A stretch of 64,000 nucleotides of DNA, from positions 1,364,001-1,428,000 of the forward strand of contig NZ_CP023564.1 of assembly GCF_002407065.1 (NCBI RefSeq), written 5' to 3'. Source of the DNA: Brachybacterium ginsengisoli. Its GTDB lineage: Bacteria; Actinomycetota; Actinomycetes; Actinomycetales; Dermabacteraceae. A program made the translations under genes and the position numbers. Shown piece by piece: positions 1 through 7,972 of this stretch. The notes beneath the pieces are model-generated. The model saw nothing but the letters and a program-made list of their open reading frames with translations, was not told where the DNA came from and made no database searches. The stretch's first letter is position 1. The number at the start of each line of letters is the position of its first letter.

Positions 1-219
1 GTCATCGTCTCGACCGAGCTGGACGAGGTCATCCAGCTCTCGGACCGGATCGCGGTGATGTACCGCGGCGGGATCCTCGGCGTGGTCCCCGCGGACGAGG
101 ACCGTGACGTGCTGGGCCTGATGATGGCGGGCTACACCCTGGAGGCCGCGCGCGAGGCGGTCGCCGCCGGTGCCCGCACCTCCGACAGCATCCTCGCCGA
201 CGAAGGAGACATCGTATGA
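1..219 (+). CDS. Nucleoside ABC transporter ATP-binding protein, C-terminal fragment
   Basis: This is the last 72 residues of an ABC ATPase whose 5' part lies outside the window. The visible part begins VIVSTELDEVIQLSDRIAVM, the segment after the H-loop of sugar/nucleoside-type ABC ATPases, and continues with YRGGILG and a short tail ending in GDIV. The stop TGA overlaps the ATG of the next gene (ATGA), so the two are translationally coupled. The following two genes are BmpA-system nucleoside permeases, so this is most likely the NupO/YufO-type ATPase that energises them. Family assignment is firm from context; the substrate is inferred. Confidence 0.85.
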   Translation, partial: VIVSTELDEVIQLSDRIAVMYRGGILGVVPADEDRDVLGLMMAGYTLEAAREAVAAGARTSDSILADEGDIV

Positions 220-1754
220 GCGCCCCGAGCGACGGCCAGGCTCCCGCGGTCGCCCCCGGCACCGCCGTCCAGCCGGGCGATCCCGGCACCCCGGGCTCCG
301 AGGCCGCCTCCCGCGGCGCCGGCCCGGTCCTGCAGCAGATCGCCCGCAGCAACGTGCTGGTGGTGGTCCTCGCCTTCGTCTTCGCGTTCATCGTCGGATC
401 CGCGCTGATCCTCGTCTCCGACACCGGCGTCCGCGAGGCGGCCGGATACTTCTTCGGCCGACCGGCGGACACCTTCCGCGCCGGCTGGCAGGCGATCACC
501 GAGGCCTATGCGGCGATGTTCCGCGGCAGCGTCTTCGACTACCAGGGTGCGGGGAAAGTCGCCGACGACATCCGCGAGCGGGGCGGCAGCGGGCTGTACC
601 TGCTGGGCCCCGCGTTCCTGCGCGGCATCAAGCCGCTGATGGAGACCCTCACGGTCGCGACCCCGCTGATCATCGCCGCGACCGGAATGGCCGTCTCCTT
701 CCGCTCGGGACTGTTCAACATCGGCGGCACCGGCCAGCTGATCGTGGGCGCGACCGCCGCGGGCTACGTGGGCTTCGCGGTCGACCTGCCCGTGGTCGTC
801 CACCTGCTCGCCTGCATCGCGGCGGCGATCGTCGCGGGCGGTCTGTACGGCGGGATCGCCGGCTTCCTCAAGGCCCGCTTCGGCGCCAGCGAGGTCATCA
901 CCACGATCATGCTGAACTGGATCGCGACCTATGCGCTCGCGTTCGCGCTGACCACCTCCGCCTTCACCGGTGCGAACAAGGCCCAGCCCACCTCGCCGTC
1001 GATCGGCGCCGACGCCCGGCTCCCGCTGCTCGCGGGGGACCAGTACCGACTGCACCTGGGCCTGCTCATCGCCCTCCTGGCCGTGGTGTTCCTGTGGTGG
1101 CTGATGAGCCGCTCCACCCTGGGCTTCCGCTTCCGCGCCGTGGGCTCGAACCCCCGCGCCGCGGAGGTCGCCGGCATCGACGTGGGTCGCAGCGCGATCG
1201 GCGTGATGGTCGTCGCGGGCGCCCTGGTGGGCCTCGCGGGCGGCGTGCACGTGCTGGGCACGGAGCAGCGCCTGACCGGCTCGATCGCCGGCTCGATCGG
1301 CTTCGACGCGATCACCGTGGCGCTGCTGGGCCGCTCCGGCCCCGTGGGCATCCTGCTGGCCGGCATCCTGTTCGCGGGGCTGTCCACCGGCGGGCGCTTC
1401 ATGGAGTCCGCTCAGGGCGTGCCGATCGACCTGGTCCAGGTGATCCAGGCTCTCGTGGTGCTGTTCATCGCCGCACCTCCGCTGGTGCGCTTCCTGGTGG
1501 GTCTCGGCGGCGTGGACCGTCCCCGCGCACCGCGACGTCCGCGCCGCGGAGCGGCCGAGAGCACCCACGCCGCGACCCTCGCCTCGGCCGACGCCGCGGC
1601 GATGGCGTCCGCCGAAGGACCCGCCGTGCCGCGCGAGGGTGTCCACCGGGCACCGGTGGACGCCCCGGATCCTGCCGATCCCGACGGTCCACCGGGCGCC
1701 GCTGATCCCGTTCGGCCCGCCGATCCCGACTCCTCGAAGGGGGAGAGCGCATGA
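216..1754 (+). CDS. Nucleoside ABC transporter permease 1 (YufP/NupP type)
   Basis: Integral membrane permease of a BmpA-type nucleoside importer (BPD_transp_2 family), 512 residues. After a roughly 45-residue hydrophilic N-terminus there are about ten hydrophobic segments. The conserved core SFRSGLFNIGGTGQLIVGA and the cytoplasmic loop FRAVGSNPRAAEVAGIDV are typical of the family. The last ~90 residues are a Pro/Ala/Asp-rich, probably disordered tail. The start overlaps the stop of the ATPase gene, and the stop overlaps the next permease start (ATGA), so the three form one operon. Together with Cdd and DeoA downstream the context indicates nucleoside import for salvage. Cytidine, uridine or deoxynucleosides are likely substrates, but specificity cannot be read from sequence. 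Confidence 0.9.
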   Translation: MSAPSDGQAPAVAPGTAVQPGDPGTPGSEAASRGAGPVLQQIARSNVLVVVLAFVFAFIVGSALILVSDTGVREAAGYFFGRPADTFRAGWQAITEAYAAMFRGSVFDYQGAGKVADDIRERGGSGLYLLGPAFLRGIKPLMETLTVATPLIIAATGMAVSFRSGLFNIGGTGQLIVGATAAGYVGFAVDLPVVVHLLACIAAAIVAGGLYGGIAGFLKARFGASEVITTIMLNWIATYALAFALTTSAFTGANKAQPTSPSIGADARLPLLAGDQYRLHLGLLIALLAVVFLWWLMSRSTLGFRFRAVGSNPRAAEVAGIDVGRSAIGVMVVAGALVGLAGGVHVLGTEQRLTGSIAGSIGFDAITVALLGRSGPVGILLAGILFAGLSTGGRFMESAQGVPIDLVQVIQALVVLFIAAPPLVRFLVGLGGVDRPRAPRRPRRGAAESTHAATLASADAAAMASAEGPAVPREGVHRAPVDAPDPADPDGPPGAADPVRPADPDSSKGESA

Positions 1755-3094
1755 GCACGTCCGTCCAGGACCCGACGCCGTCCACGGCCGACGCTCCCGT
1801 CGTCCCCGTGCACACCTCGGAGCGCCTGCGCTCCTGGTGGCATCTCCCCACCGCGCTCACGGCCCTCTCGGTGCTGGCGCTGCTGGTCTTCGCGCTGAGC
1901 TCCCCGGGCGCCGACTCCACGACCTTCCGCCTCGCGACGGAGGGGGATCTGAACCCCGGCGGCATCGTCCCCGAGGACCTGACCCTGCCCTCCCGCATCC
2001 TCGCGCTCGTGCTCGCCCTGGCCTGTCTGGCCATCGCCGGCGTGCTGTGGTGGTCCGCGGCGATGATGCGCCCGCTCGGCCGACGGGGCCGCCCCGCCCT
2101 CGTGGCCGCCTTCGGACTCCTGTGGGTGCTGGCCTTCCTGGACTGGGCCTTCCACGGCGCGACCGTCGACGTGGGCGCGATGCTGCAGACGATGATGCTG
2201 CTCGCGGTGCCGCTCGCCTTCGGCGCCCTCTCCGGCGTGCTCTCCGAGCGCTCCGGCGTCATCAACATCGCCATCGAGGGCCAGCTCCTCATGGGCGCCT
2301 TCGGCGCGGTGCTGGTGGGCTCGATGGTGGGCAGCCCGTGGGTGGGCCTGCTCGCCGCGCCGGTCATGTCCCTGCTGATCGGTGTGCTGCTGGCGCTGTT
2401 CGCCGTCGGCTACCGGGTGCAGCAGATCATCATCGGGGTGGTCCTGAACGTCTTCGCGATCGGTCTGACGAGCTTCTTCTTCGGCACCGTCATGAAGCAG
2501 AACCCGCAGATGTTCAACCAGCCCCTGCGGCTGCCCACGCTGCGGATCCCGGTGCTCGCGGACCTGCCGGTGATCGGCCGGGTGCTCTTCGAGCAGAACA
2601 TCCTGGTGTACCTCATGTGGATCATCGTCGCGGTGCTCACGGTGGCGCTGTTCCGCACCCGCTGGGGCCTGCGCGTCCGTGCCGTCGGCGAGCATCCCCG
2701 CGCCGCGGACACGGTGGGCATCGACGTCAACCGCACCCGCTGGGGGAACGTGCTGCTGGGCTCCGCCGTAGCGGGCCTGGGCGGTGCCACCCTCACCATC
2801 GGCACGGGCGTCGCCTTCGGCGAGGAGATGAGCGCGGGCAAGGGCTACATCGCCCTGGCCGCGATGATCCTGGGCCGCTACCACCCGGTGGGCGCCCTCG
2901 GTGCAGCGCTCCTGTTCGCCTTCACCGACGCGCTCCAGCTGCGCCTGGGCACCCTGCCGGCGGGCAGCGGCGCCGGCATCCCCAGCCAGTTCCTGCTCAT
3001 GCTCCCGTACATCGTCACCCTGTTCGCGGTGGCCGGTGTCGTGGGCCGGGTGCGGGTCCCGGCCGCCAACGGCGTCCCCTACGTGAAGCAGTGA
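1751..3094 (+). CDS. Nucleoside ABC transporter permease 2 (YufQ/NupQ type)
   Basis: Second membrane subunit of the nucleoside importer, 447 residues. It is paralogous to the preceding permease, with the same core (SERSGVINIAIEGQLLMGAF) and loop (VRAVGEHPRAADTVGIDV). It has an extra N-terminal hydrophobic region (three segments within residues ~30-130) before the core. The start ATG overlaps the previous stop by 4 nt. The stop TGA lies inside the GTG start of the cytidine deaminase gene. Two different permeases forming a heterodimer with one ATPase is the usual arrangement of this family. Confidence 0.9.
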   Translation: MSTSVQDPTPSTADAPVVPVHTSERLRSWWHLPTALTALSVLALLVFALSSPGADSTTFRLATEGDLNPGGIVPEDLTLPSRILALVLALACLAIAGVLWWSAAMMRPLGRRGRPALVAAFGLLWVLAFLDWAFHGATVDVGAMLQTMMLLAVPLAFGALSGVLSERSGVINIAIEGQLLMGAFGAVLVGSMVGSPWVGLLAAPVMSLLIGVLLALFAVGYRVQQIIIGVVLNVFAIGLTSFFFGTVMKQNPQMFNQPLRLPTLRIPVLADLPVIGRVLFEQNILVYLMWIIVAVLTVALFRTRWGLRVRAVGEHPRAADTVGIDVNRTRWGNVLLGSAVAGLGGATLTIGTGVAFGEEMSAGKGYIALAAMILGRYHPVGALGAALLFAFTDALQLRLGTLPAGSGAGIPSQFLLMLPYIVTLFAVAGVVGRVRVPAANGVPYVKQ

Positions 3095-3534
3095 GCGCCG
3101 CGATGAACCGCACCGAGGAGAGGGAGCCCGCCGAGTTCTCGGAGCTGCTCGGCATCGCCCGGGAGATCGCCGAGCGGGCCTACACCCCGTACTCGCACTT
3201 CCGGGTGGGCGCCGCGGCGCTCACCGCCGACGGTCGCCTGGTGCGCGGCTGCAACGTGGAGAACGCCGGCTACGGCGTCACCCTCTGCGCCGAGTGCGGA
3301 CTGATCAGCGAGCTCGTCGCCGGCGGCGGCGGGACGCTGACGCGCTTCGTCTGCGTGGGCGGGGACGAGAGCCTCGCCCGCGACGAGCGGCCGGTGGTCA
3401 TGCCCTGCGGCCGCTGCCGTCAGCTGCTCTCCGAGCACGCCGCCCCCGACCTGGTGGTGCTCACCCCCGAGGGCCCGCGCAGCATCGAGCAGGTGCTCCC
3501 GCAGGCCTTCGGGCCCGCCGACCTCACCCCCTGA
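3091..3534 (+). CDS. cdd: Cytidine deaminase
   Basis: Hydrolytic deamination of (deoxy)cytidine to (deoxy)uridine in pyrimidine salvage. The 147-residue length fits the small homotetrameric class. Zinc ligands and catalytic Glu are visible: C66-A67-E68 (in TLCAECG) and PCGRC with C106 and C109. The nucleoside-binding stretch YTPYSHFRVGAA is near the N-terminus. I chose GTG at 3091, which overlaps the permease stop; an in-frame ATG at 3103 would shorten it by four residues. It lies between the nucleoside importer and thymidine phosphorylase, so imported cytidine can be converted and phosphorolysed by adjacent products. Confidence 0.95.
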   Translation: MSAAMNRTEEREPAEFSELLGIAREIAERAYTPYSHFRVGAAALTADGRLVRGCNVENAGYGVTLCAECGLISELVAGGGGTLTRFVCVGGDESLARDERPVVMPCGRCRQLLSEHAAPDLVVLTPEGPRSIEQVLPQAFGPADLTP

Positions 3535-3552
3535 CCTTCCGAGGAGAACCCC

Positions 3553-4860
3553 ATGACCTCCACCGCCCCCGCGGTCGAGCCCTTCGACGTCGTCGACGTC
3601 ATCCGGACCAAGCGTGACGGCGGCCGCCTCGAGGACGGCCAGATCGACTGGGTGATCGACGCCTACACCCGCGGCGTCGTCGCCGAGGAGCAGATGGCGG
3701 CGCTCGCCATGGCGATCTTCCTGCGCGGCATGGAGCGGCCCGAGATCGCCCGCTGGACCGCGGCGATGATCGCCAGCGGCGAGCGGATGGACTTCTCCGC
3801 CCTGTCCAAGCCCACCACCGACAAGCATTCCACCGGCGGCGTGGGCGACAAGATCACCCTGCCGCTGGCTCCGCTGGTGGCCTCGTTCGGGGTCGCCGTC
3901 CCGCAGCTGTCGGGGCGCGGGCTCGGCCACACCGGCGGCACGCTGGACAAGCTCGAGGCGATCCCCGGCTGGCGCGCGGCGCTGTCCAACGAGGAGATGA
4001 TGGCGCAGCTGGAGAGCGCCGGCGCCGTGATCTGCGCGGCCGGCTCGGGCCTCGCTCCGGCGGACAAGAAGCTCTACGCCCTGCGCGACGTCACCGGGAC
4101 GGTCGAGGCGATCCCGCTGATCGCCTCCTCGATCATGTCCAAGAAGATCGCCGAGGGCACCGCTGCGCTGACCCTCGACGTGAAGACCGGCGCGGGTGCC
4201 TTCATGAAGGACGAGGCCGACGCGCGCGAGCTCGCGCGCACCATGGTCGAGCTCGGCACCGATGCCGGGGTGCGCACCGTCGCCCTGCTCACCGACATGT
4301 CCGCCCCGCTGGGTCGCACGGCCGGCAACGGCCTCGAGGTGCGCGAGTCCCTGGAGGTGCTCGCCGGCGGCGGCCCGGCCGATGTGGTCGAGCTGACCTG
4401 CGCCCTGGCCCGGGAGATGCTCGCCGCCTCCGGCGTGCACGACGCCGACGTGGAGGCCGCGCTCGCCGACGGCCGTGCGATGGACTCCTGGCGCGCCATG
4501 ATCTCCGCACAGGGCGGGGACGTGGACGCCCCGCTGCCCACGGCGAAGCACGTCGAGGAGGTCCGCGCCACCGAGGACGGCGTGGTCACGGGCCTGGACG
4601 CGATGGGCGTGGGCGTCGCCGCCTGGCGGCTGGGTGCGGGCCGCTCCCGCCCGGGCGAGGCCGTGCAGGCCGCCGCCGGCGTCGAGATCGAGAAGCACCT
4701 GGGGGACGAGGTCCGCGCCGGCGACGTGCTCGCCCGGCTGCACACCGACACCCCCGAGCGGGTCGCGCGAGCGGTCGAGGCGATCGAGGGCTCCTGGAGC
4801 CTCGGCGCACCCGGCACCCGACTCGGCGACCGTCGCATCGTCATGGACCGCATCGCCTGA
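3553..4860 (+). CDS. deoA: Thymidine/pyrimidine-nucleoside phosphorylase
   Basis: Phosphorolysis of thymidine or deoxyuridine to the base and deoxyribose-1-phosphate. The 435-residue length is normal. The glycine-rich phosphate site KHSTGGVGDK lies near residue 90. Other typical segments are SGRGLGHTGGTLDKLE, KKIAEGTAALTLDVKTGAGAF and the C-terminal swivel domain. GAGGAG sits just upstream of ATG 3553, 18 nt after cdd, so it is the last gene of the operon. A strong hairpin follows 17 nt after the stop. The deoxyribose-1-phosphate formed would feed DeoC (9592) after a mutase step. Confidence 0.95.
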   Translation: MTSTAPAVEPFDVVDVIRTKRDGGRLEDGQIDWVIDAYTRGVVAEEQMAALAMAIFLRGMERPEIARWTAAMIASGERMDFSALSKPTTDKHSTGGVGDKITLPLAPLVASFGVAVPQLSGRGLGHTGGTLDKLEAIPGWRAALSNEEMMAQLESAGAVICAAGSGLAPADKKLYALRDVTGTVEAIPLIASSIMSKKIAEGTAALTLDVKTGAGAFMKDEADARELARTMVELGTDAGVRTVALLTDMSAPLGRTAGNGLEVRESLEVLAGGGPADVVELTCALAREMLAASGVHDADVEAALADGRAMDSWRAMISAQGGDVDAPLPTAKHVEEVRATEDGVVTGLDAMGVGVAAWRLGAGRSRPGEAVQAAAGVEIEKHLGDEVRAGDVLARLHTDTPERVARAVEAIEGSWSLGAPGTRLGDRRIVMDRIA

Positions 4861-4876
4861 GCCTTCCCGCAGGACA

Positions 4877-4913
4877 CGGAGGGCCGGACGGGATCATCCC
4901 GTCCGGCCCTCCG
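4877..4913. terminator. Bidirectional hairpin terminator after deoA
   Basis: Near-perfect 18-bp inverted repeat: the left arm starts CGGAGGGCCGGACGGG and the right arm is its complement, with a single central C (effectively a 3-5 nt loop). It lies between convergent genes and overlaps the stop codon (4894-4896) and last coding residues of the minus-strand kinase-NUDIX gene. No U-tract follows on either strand, which is common in high-GC actinobacteria. Confidence 0.8.
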
Positions 4914-6021
4914 CGTCCTCGCCGTCCGCTGCGCGCTGCCGGGCCTCCTGCAGACGTAGGGCCGGGAGGATGTGCTCGACCATCAGCGGGGCGAGGCGCC
5001 CGGCGCCCTGCCGGGCCTCCTGCTCCAGCGGGATCCACCGATGCTCGGCGAGCTCGGCCCGGACCGCGAGCGGCTCGGGCAGCGGCCGACGGCTGACGAA
5101 GACCTCGGCGTGCACCACGGTCCCGGGCTCGTTCGCCGCCACGGCCTCGAAGACGCCGAGCTCCTCGAGGTCGGCGCTCCGCAGCCGGACCCCGATCTCC
5201 TCGTCGACCTCGCGCACCGCTGCCTCGCGGGCGCTCTCCTCGCCGTCGAGCTTGCCGCCCACCTGCATCCAGGAGCCGGTGCCGTGCTTGCGCACGCAGA
5301 GCAGCTCGGTGCGATGGCCGGCCCCGGGTGCTGCCTCCCGCAGGAAGCACACCGCTGCGATCCGCAGCCGCTGCGGAGTCGCGGAGACCACACGGGAGTA
5401 CCGCTCCGCCTCGGCGTGGGCGGTCAGCTCGCGCATCCGGCGCACCGCCGCGCGCAGGCCGAGGGGTAGCAGACCCGAGCCCACCCAGCCCTCCATGTCG
5501 GCGCGCTGCTGACGGGCCAGGGCGGTGCCGCGCTGCAGCAGGATCGGCACGGACTTGCGGTGCTCCCGGAGGTCGCGCACGAGGCGGAGGCCGAACACGA
5601 CGGGCACGGGCCGATCCAGCACGATCGCCTCCGCCAGCAGCCCGGCGGCGGCGAGAGGGGCGATCAGCTCGGCCGCGAAGATCCCCTCGGCGATCAGCAG
5701 GGGAGCGTCCCCGGCCTCGAGGCGGGTGCTGCCGGTGCGACGTGACTGCGCGATCGAGTAGGTGGGGATCTCGGCGACCCCGTCGTGCGCCAGGGCCGTG
5801 AGCGCGGCCAGCGCCGCTCCGGCGTCCCACGAGGCCGGGTGGTCCCAGTCCGTGATCCCGAAGCGGCGGGGGAGCGAGGGATCGTCGCCGTCCCGGTAGA
5901 AGTCGTCCAGGTTCAGGGACGGCACTCCCGCGCGGCGGGACACCACTCCCTTCCCGCTCCCCGAGGGGCCGGTGAGCAGGACGATGCGGCGAGGGGATCC
6001 GGGCGGCGGCGGGGTGGTCAC
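4894..6021 (-). CDS. Uridine-kinase-like P-loop protein fused to a NUDIX hydrolase
   Basis: Two-domain protein of 375 residues. Residues ~12-200 are a uridine-kinase-like P-loop domain with Walker A LTGPSGSGKG, the base-site motif LNLDDFYRDGDDP and a lid with RLVRDLREHRKSVP. Residues ~215-350 are a NUDIX domain with a complete NUDIX box (GX5EX7REUXEEXGU) starting at GKLDGEE and ending REVDEEIGV. The N-terminal domain probably phosphorylates a nucleoside or small alcohol; the C-terminal domain probably hydrolyses a nucleoside-diphosphate derivative. The GTG start is 8 nt after TAGAAT on the minus strand, so translation is probably leaderless. It is convergent with the deoA operon and shares its terminator. 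Exact substrates are unknown. Confidence 0.8.
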   Translation of the reverse strand: MTTPPPPGSPRRIVLLTGPSGSGKGVVSRRAGVPSLNLDDFYRDGDDPSLPRRFGITDWDHPASWDAGAALAALTALAHDGVAEIPTYSIAQSRRTGSTRLEAGDAPLLIAEGIFAAELIAPLAAAGLLAEAIVLDRPVPVVFGLRLVRDLREHRKSVPILLQRGTALARQQRADMEGWVGSGLLPLGLRAAVRRMRELTAHAEAERYSRVVSATPQRLRIAAVCFLREAAPGAGHRTELLCVRKHGTGSWMQVGGKLDGEESAREAAVREVDEEIGVRLRSADLEELGVFEAVAANEPGTVVHAEVFVSRRPLPEPLAVRAELAEHRWIPLEQEARQGAGRLAPLMVEHILPALRLQEARQRAADGEDAEGRTG

Positions 6022-6029
6022 GGAGGACC

Positions 6030-6035
6030 ATTCTA
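6030..6035 (-). promoter_or_regulatory. -10 box for kinase-NUDIX gene
   Basis: TAGAAT on the minus strand ends 8 nt before the GTG start at 6021. There is no Shine-Dalgarno upstream of that GTG, which suggests a leaderless transcript. Confidence 0.5.
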
Positions 6036-6051
6036 CGGTCGCCCCGGCGGC

Positions 6052-7062
6052 TCAGCCGATGCGCAGCACCACCTTGCTGCTGGTGGGATCCGACACCTGC
6101 GCGGTAAAGGCCGCGGCGGCCTGCTCGAGGTCGAGGACGTGGCTGATCACGTGCTCGGCGAGGTCGTCGGCGGCCAGCAGGGCCACCGCCTCCTCGATCT
6201 CGGAGACGAAGCGGTAGGTGCCCCGGTAGTCGATCTCCTTGGAGACGATCGGTCCGAGGGCGACCGAGACCGGGGTGGGCGGCAGATTGCCGACCTGCAC
6301 CACCACCGAGGCGCGGGCGATCGAGGACAGGATCGCGTCCAGGGACGCCGGAGCGCCGGAGGCCTCGAAGGCGACGGTGACGGCGGGGTCCATGCCCTGC
6401 GCGCCCTCGAGCGCCTCATCGGCGCCCACCGCGAGGGCCCGCTCGCGCGCCGGGGCGGCGAGGTCCACGGCGGTGACGCGGTCGGCACCGGCGGCGCGGG
6501 CCGCCACGATCACGAGCAGCCCGATCGGCCCGCAGCCGGCGACCAGGACGTGCGCGCCCCGGACCTCGCCTGCGCGGCGCACCGCATGCATCGCGACGCC
6601 GAGCGGCTCGGCGAGCACGGCGCGGCGGGTGTCCAGACCCTCGGGGAGCGGGATCACCTGGTCGGCGTCCACCGTGATCACCTCGGCGAAGCCGCCGTCG
6701 GTGTGGGGATCCTGGGCCGCGGAGCCGAGATAGGTGAGATGCGGGTGGAGGTTGTCCCGTCCGGCCAGGCGCGCGGGGAGCGGACCGGTGGTGCGGGCGG
6801 GATGCACCGTGACGGGCTGCGACTCCTGCAGACCGGTCACCTCCGCGCCGACCGCCAGCACCCGACCGGACACCTCATGGCCGAGCACGAAGGGGTGGGA
6901 CATGACGGCGGTGCCGGAGACGCCGCGCCGCCAATAGGCGATGTCGGAGCCGCAGATGCCGCCCCACTCGACCCGGATCTGCACCTGGTCGGGTCCGAGG
7001 TCGGGGACGGGACGGTCGACGACGCGGAGGTCCTCGACGCCATGGATCTCGAGTGCACGCAC
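6052..7062 (-). CDS. Zinc-dependent polyol/sugar-acid dehydrogenase (L-idonate 5-dehydrogenase-like)
   Basis: Medium-chain zinc alcohol dehydrogenase, 336 residues. Catalytic-zinc motifs are GGICGSDIAYW (Cys) and HPFVLGHEVSG (His-Glu). The NAD(P) Rossmann motif is VAGCGPIGLLV. The structural-zinc four-Cys loop is absent, as in several idonate/sorbitol dehydrogenases; the GICGSD..Y pattern is closest to L-idonate 5-dehydrogenase. It oxidises a secondary hydroxyl of a sugar, polyol or sugar acid. It lies downstream of a FadR-type regulator and an Nramp-like transporter on the same strand, suggesting a small catabolic operon. The GTG start lacks a strong ribosome site. The substrate is uncertain. 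Confidence 0.8.
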   Translation of the reverse strand: MRALEIHGVEDLRVVDRPVPDLGPDQVQIRVEWGGICGSDIAYWRRGVSGTAVMSHPFVLGHEVSGRVLAVGAEVTGLQESQPVTVHPARTTGPLPARLAGRDNLHPHLTYLGSAAQDPHTDGGFAEVITVDADQVIPLPEGLDTRRAVLAEPLGVAMHAVRRAGEVRGAHVLVAGCGPIGLLVIVAARAAGADRVTAVDLAAPARERALAVGADEALEGAQGMDPAVTVAFEASGAPASLDAILSSIARASVVVQVGNLPPTPVSVALGPIVSKEIDYRGTYRFVSEIEEAVALLAADDLAEHVISHVLDLEQAAAAFTAQVSDPTSSKVVLRIG

Positions 7063-7108
7063 GGGGGAGCGGCCTTTCTGCTGGAGGTTCTGGGCGGTGA
7101 GCGGGTGG

Positions 7109-7894
7109 TCAGGAGGTGATCAGAGGGGCGGTCGTGAAGTTCTCGACGGAGCGCATGTGGTGCTCCATCGCGGCCGCGGCGGCCTCCGGGTCGCCGGCGA
7201 GGATCGCATCGATGATCTGCAGATGGTCCTCGTGCTCGGAGCCGACGAGCCCGTGCAGGTCGCGTTCGGCGCGGACATCCTGCATGGCGCGGAACAGAGG
7301 GACGCTCACCGCCTCGAGCAGGCCGTGCAGGGCCCGGTTGCCGCTGAGGCGGGCGATCTCCTGGTGCAGCTGGAGGTCCAGCTGCGGGTACAGCTCGGAG
7401 TCCTGCAGGGAGTCGTCGAGTCGGGCCCGCAGCTGCTGCAGCGCCGCCCGCTCCTCGGCTCCGTCCTCGCCGGATGCGGCGAGGCCCTCCGCGGCTCGGC
7501 GCGCGGCCCGCACCTCGAGCGGCCCGCGCAGGTCCATGAGGGTCGAGAAGCTGTCGCTGCGGGACTCCCCGAGGGCGCGGGAGAGGTAGAAGCGCACGAG
7601 GTGGGGATCCAGGGGACGGACCGTCGCGCTGCGGCCGTTGCTGACCTCGATGATGCCCAGCGCCGCGAGGGCGCTCAGGGCTTCGCGGACCACGGGGCGG
7701 GAGACGCCGAAGCGCTCGGCGAGTGCACCGGTGGACGGCAGCGGATCCCCGGCCGCGAGGTGCTCCCGGTCGATGAGCTCCAGCACGGCTTTCCGGGCGC
7801 GGTCCGCCAGGGACTCCCGCTCGATCGTCCCTCCGGTTCCGGCGGGGGAGGAGGAGGCGAGGTAGTTCCAGGCGGTGGCGCCGAGGTCGTCCAT
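7109..7894 (-). CDS. FadR-type GntR family transcriptional regulator
   Basis: 261 residues. The winged helix-turn-helix lies near residues 30-100 (LPSTGALAERFGVSRPVVRE, then GIIEVSNGRSATV). It is followed by an FCD all-helical ligand domain (~130-245) with the His-rich metal/ligand residues expected for this class (LQLHQEIARLSGN, MEHHMRSVENF). The N-terminus before the HTH is slightly long. It sits between the dehydrogenase and the Nramp-like gene and probably represses them until a carboxylate or sugar-acid inducer binds. A good operator candidate is the inverted repeat at 9489-9501, upstream of the Nramp-like gene. Confidence 0.88.
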   Translation of the reverse strand: MDDLGATAWNYLASSSPAGTGGTIERESLADRARKAVLELIDREHLAAGDPLPSTGALAERFGVSRPVVREALSALAALGIIEVSNGRSATVRPLDPHLVRFYLSRALGESRSDSFSTLMDLRGPLEVRAARRAAEGLAASGEDGAEERAALQQLRARLDDSLQDSELYPQLDLQLHQEIARLSGNRALHGLLEAVSVPLFRAMQDVRAERDLHGLVGSEHEDHLQIIDAILAGDPEAAAAAMEHHMRSVENFTTAPLITS

Positions 7895-7936
7895 GGGGAA
7901 GCTCCTGAGGGGATGATCCTGAGGGGGATGAGGCGA

Positions 7937-7966
7937 CGGTGCCCGGGCCGGGGGACCCGGGCACCG
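7937..7966. terminator. Hairpin between Nramp-like gene and regulator gene
   Basis: Perfect 11-bp stem CGGTGCCCGGG / CCCGGGCACCG with an 8-nt loop, starting 7 nt past the stop of the minus-strand Nramp-like gene. No U-tract follows, so it may be a partial terminator or an mRNA 3'-end stabiliser that lowers expression of the downstream regulator and dehydrogenase genes. Confidence 0.65.
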
Positions 7967-7972
7967 AAGGGG

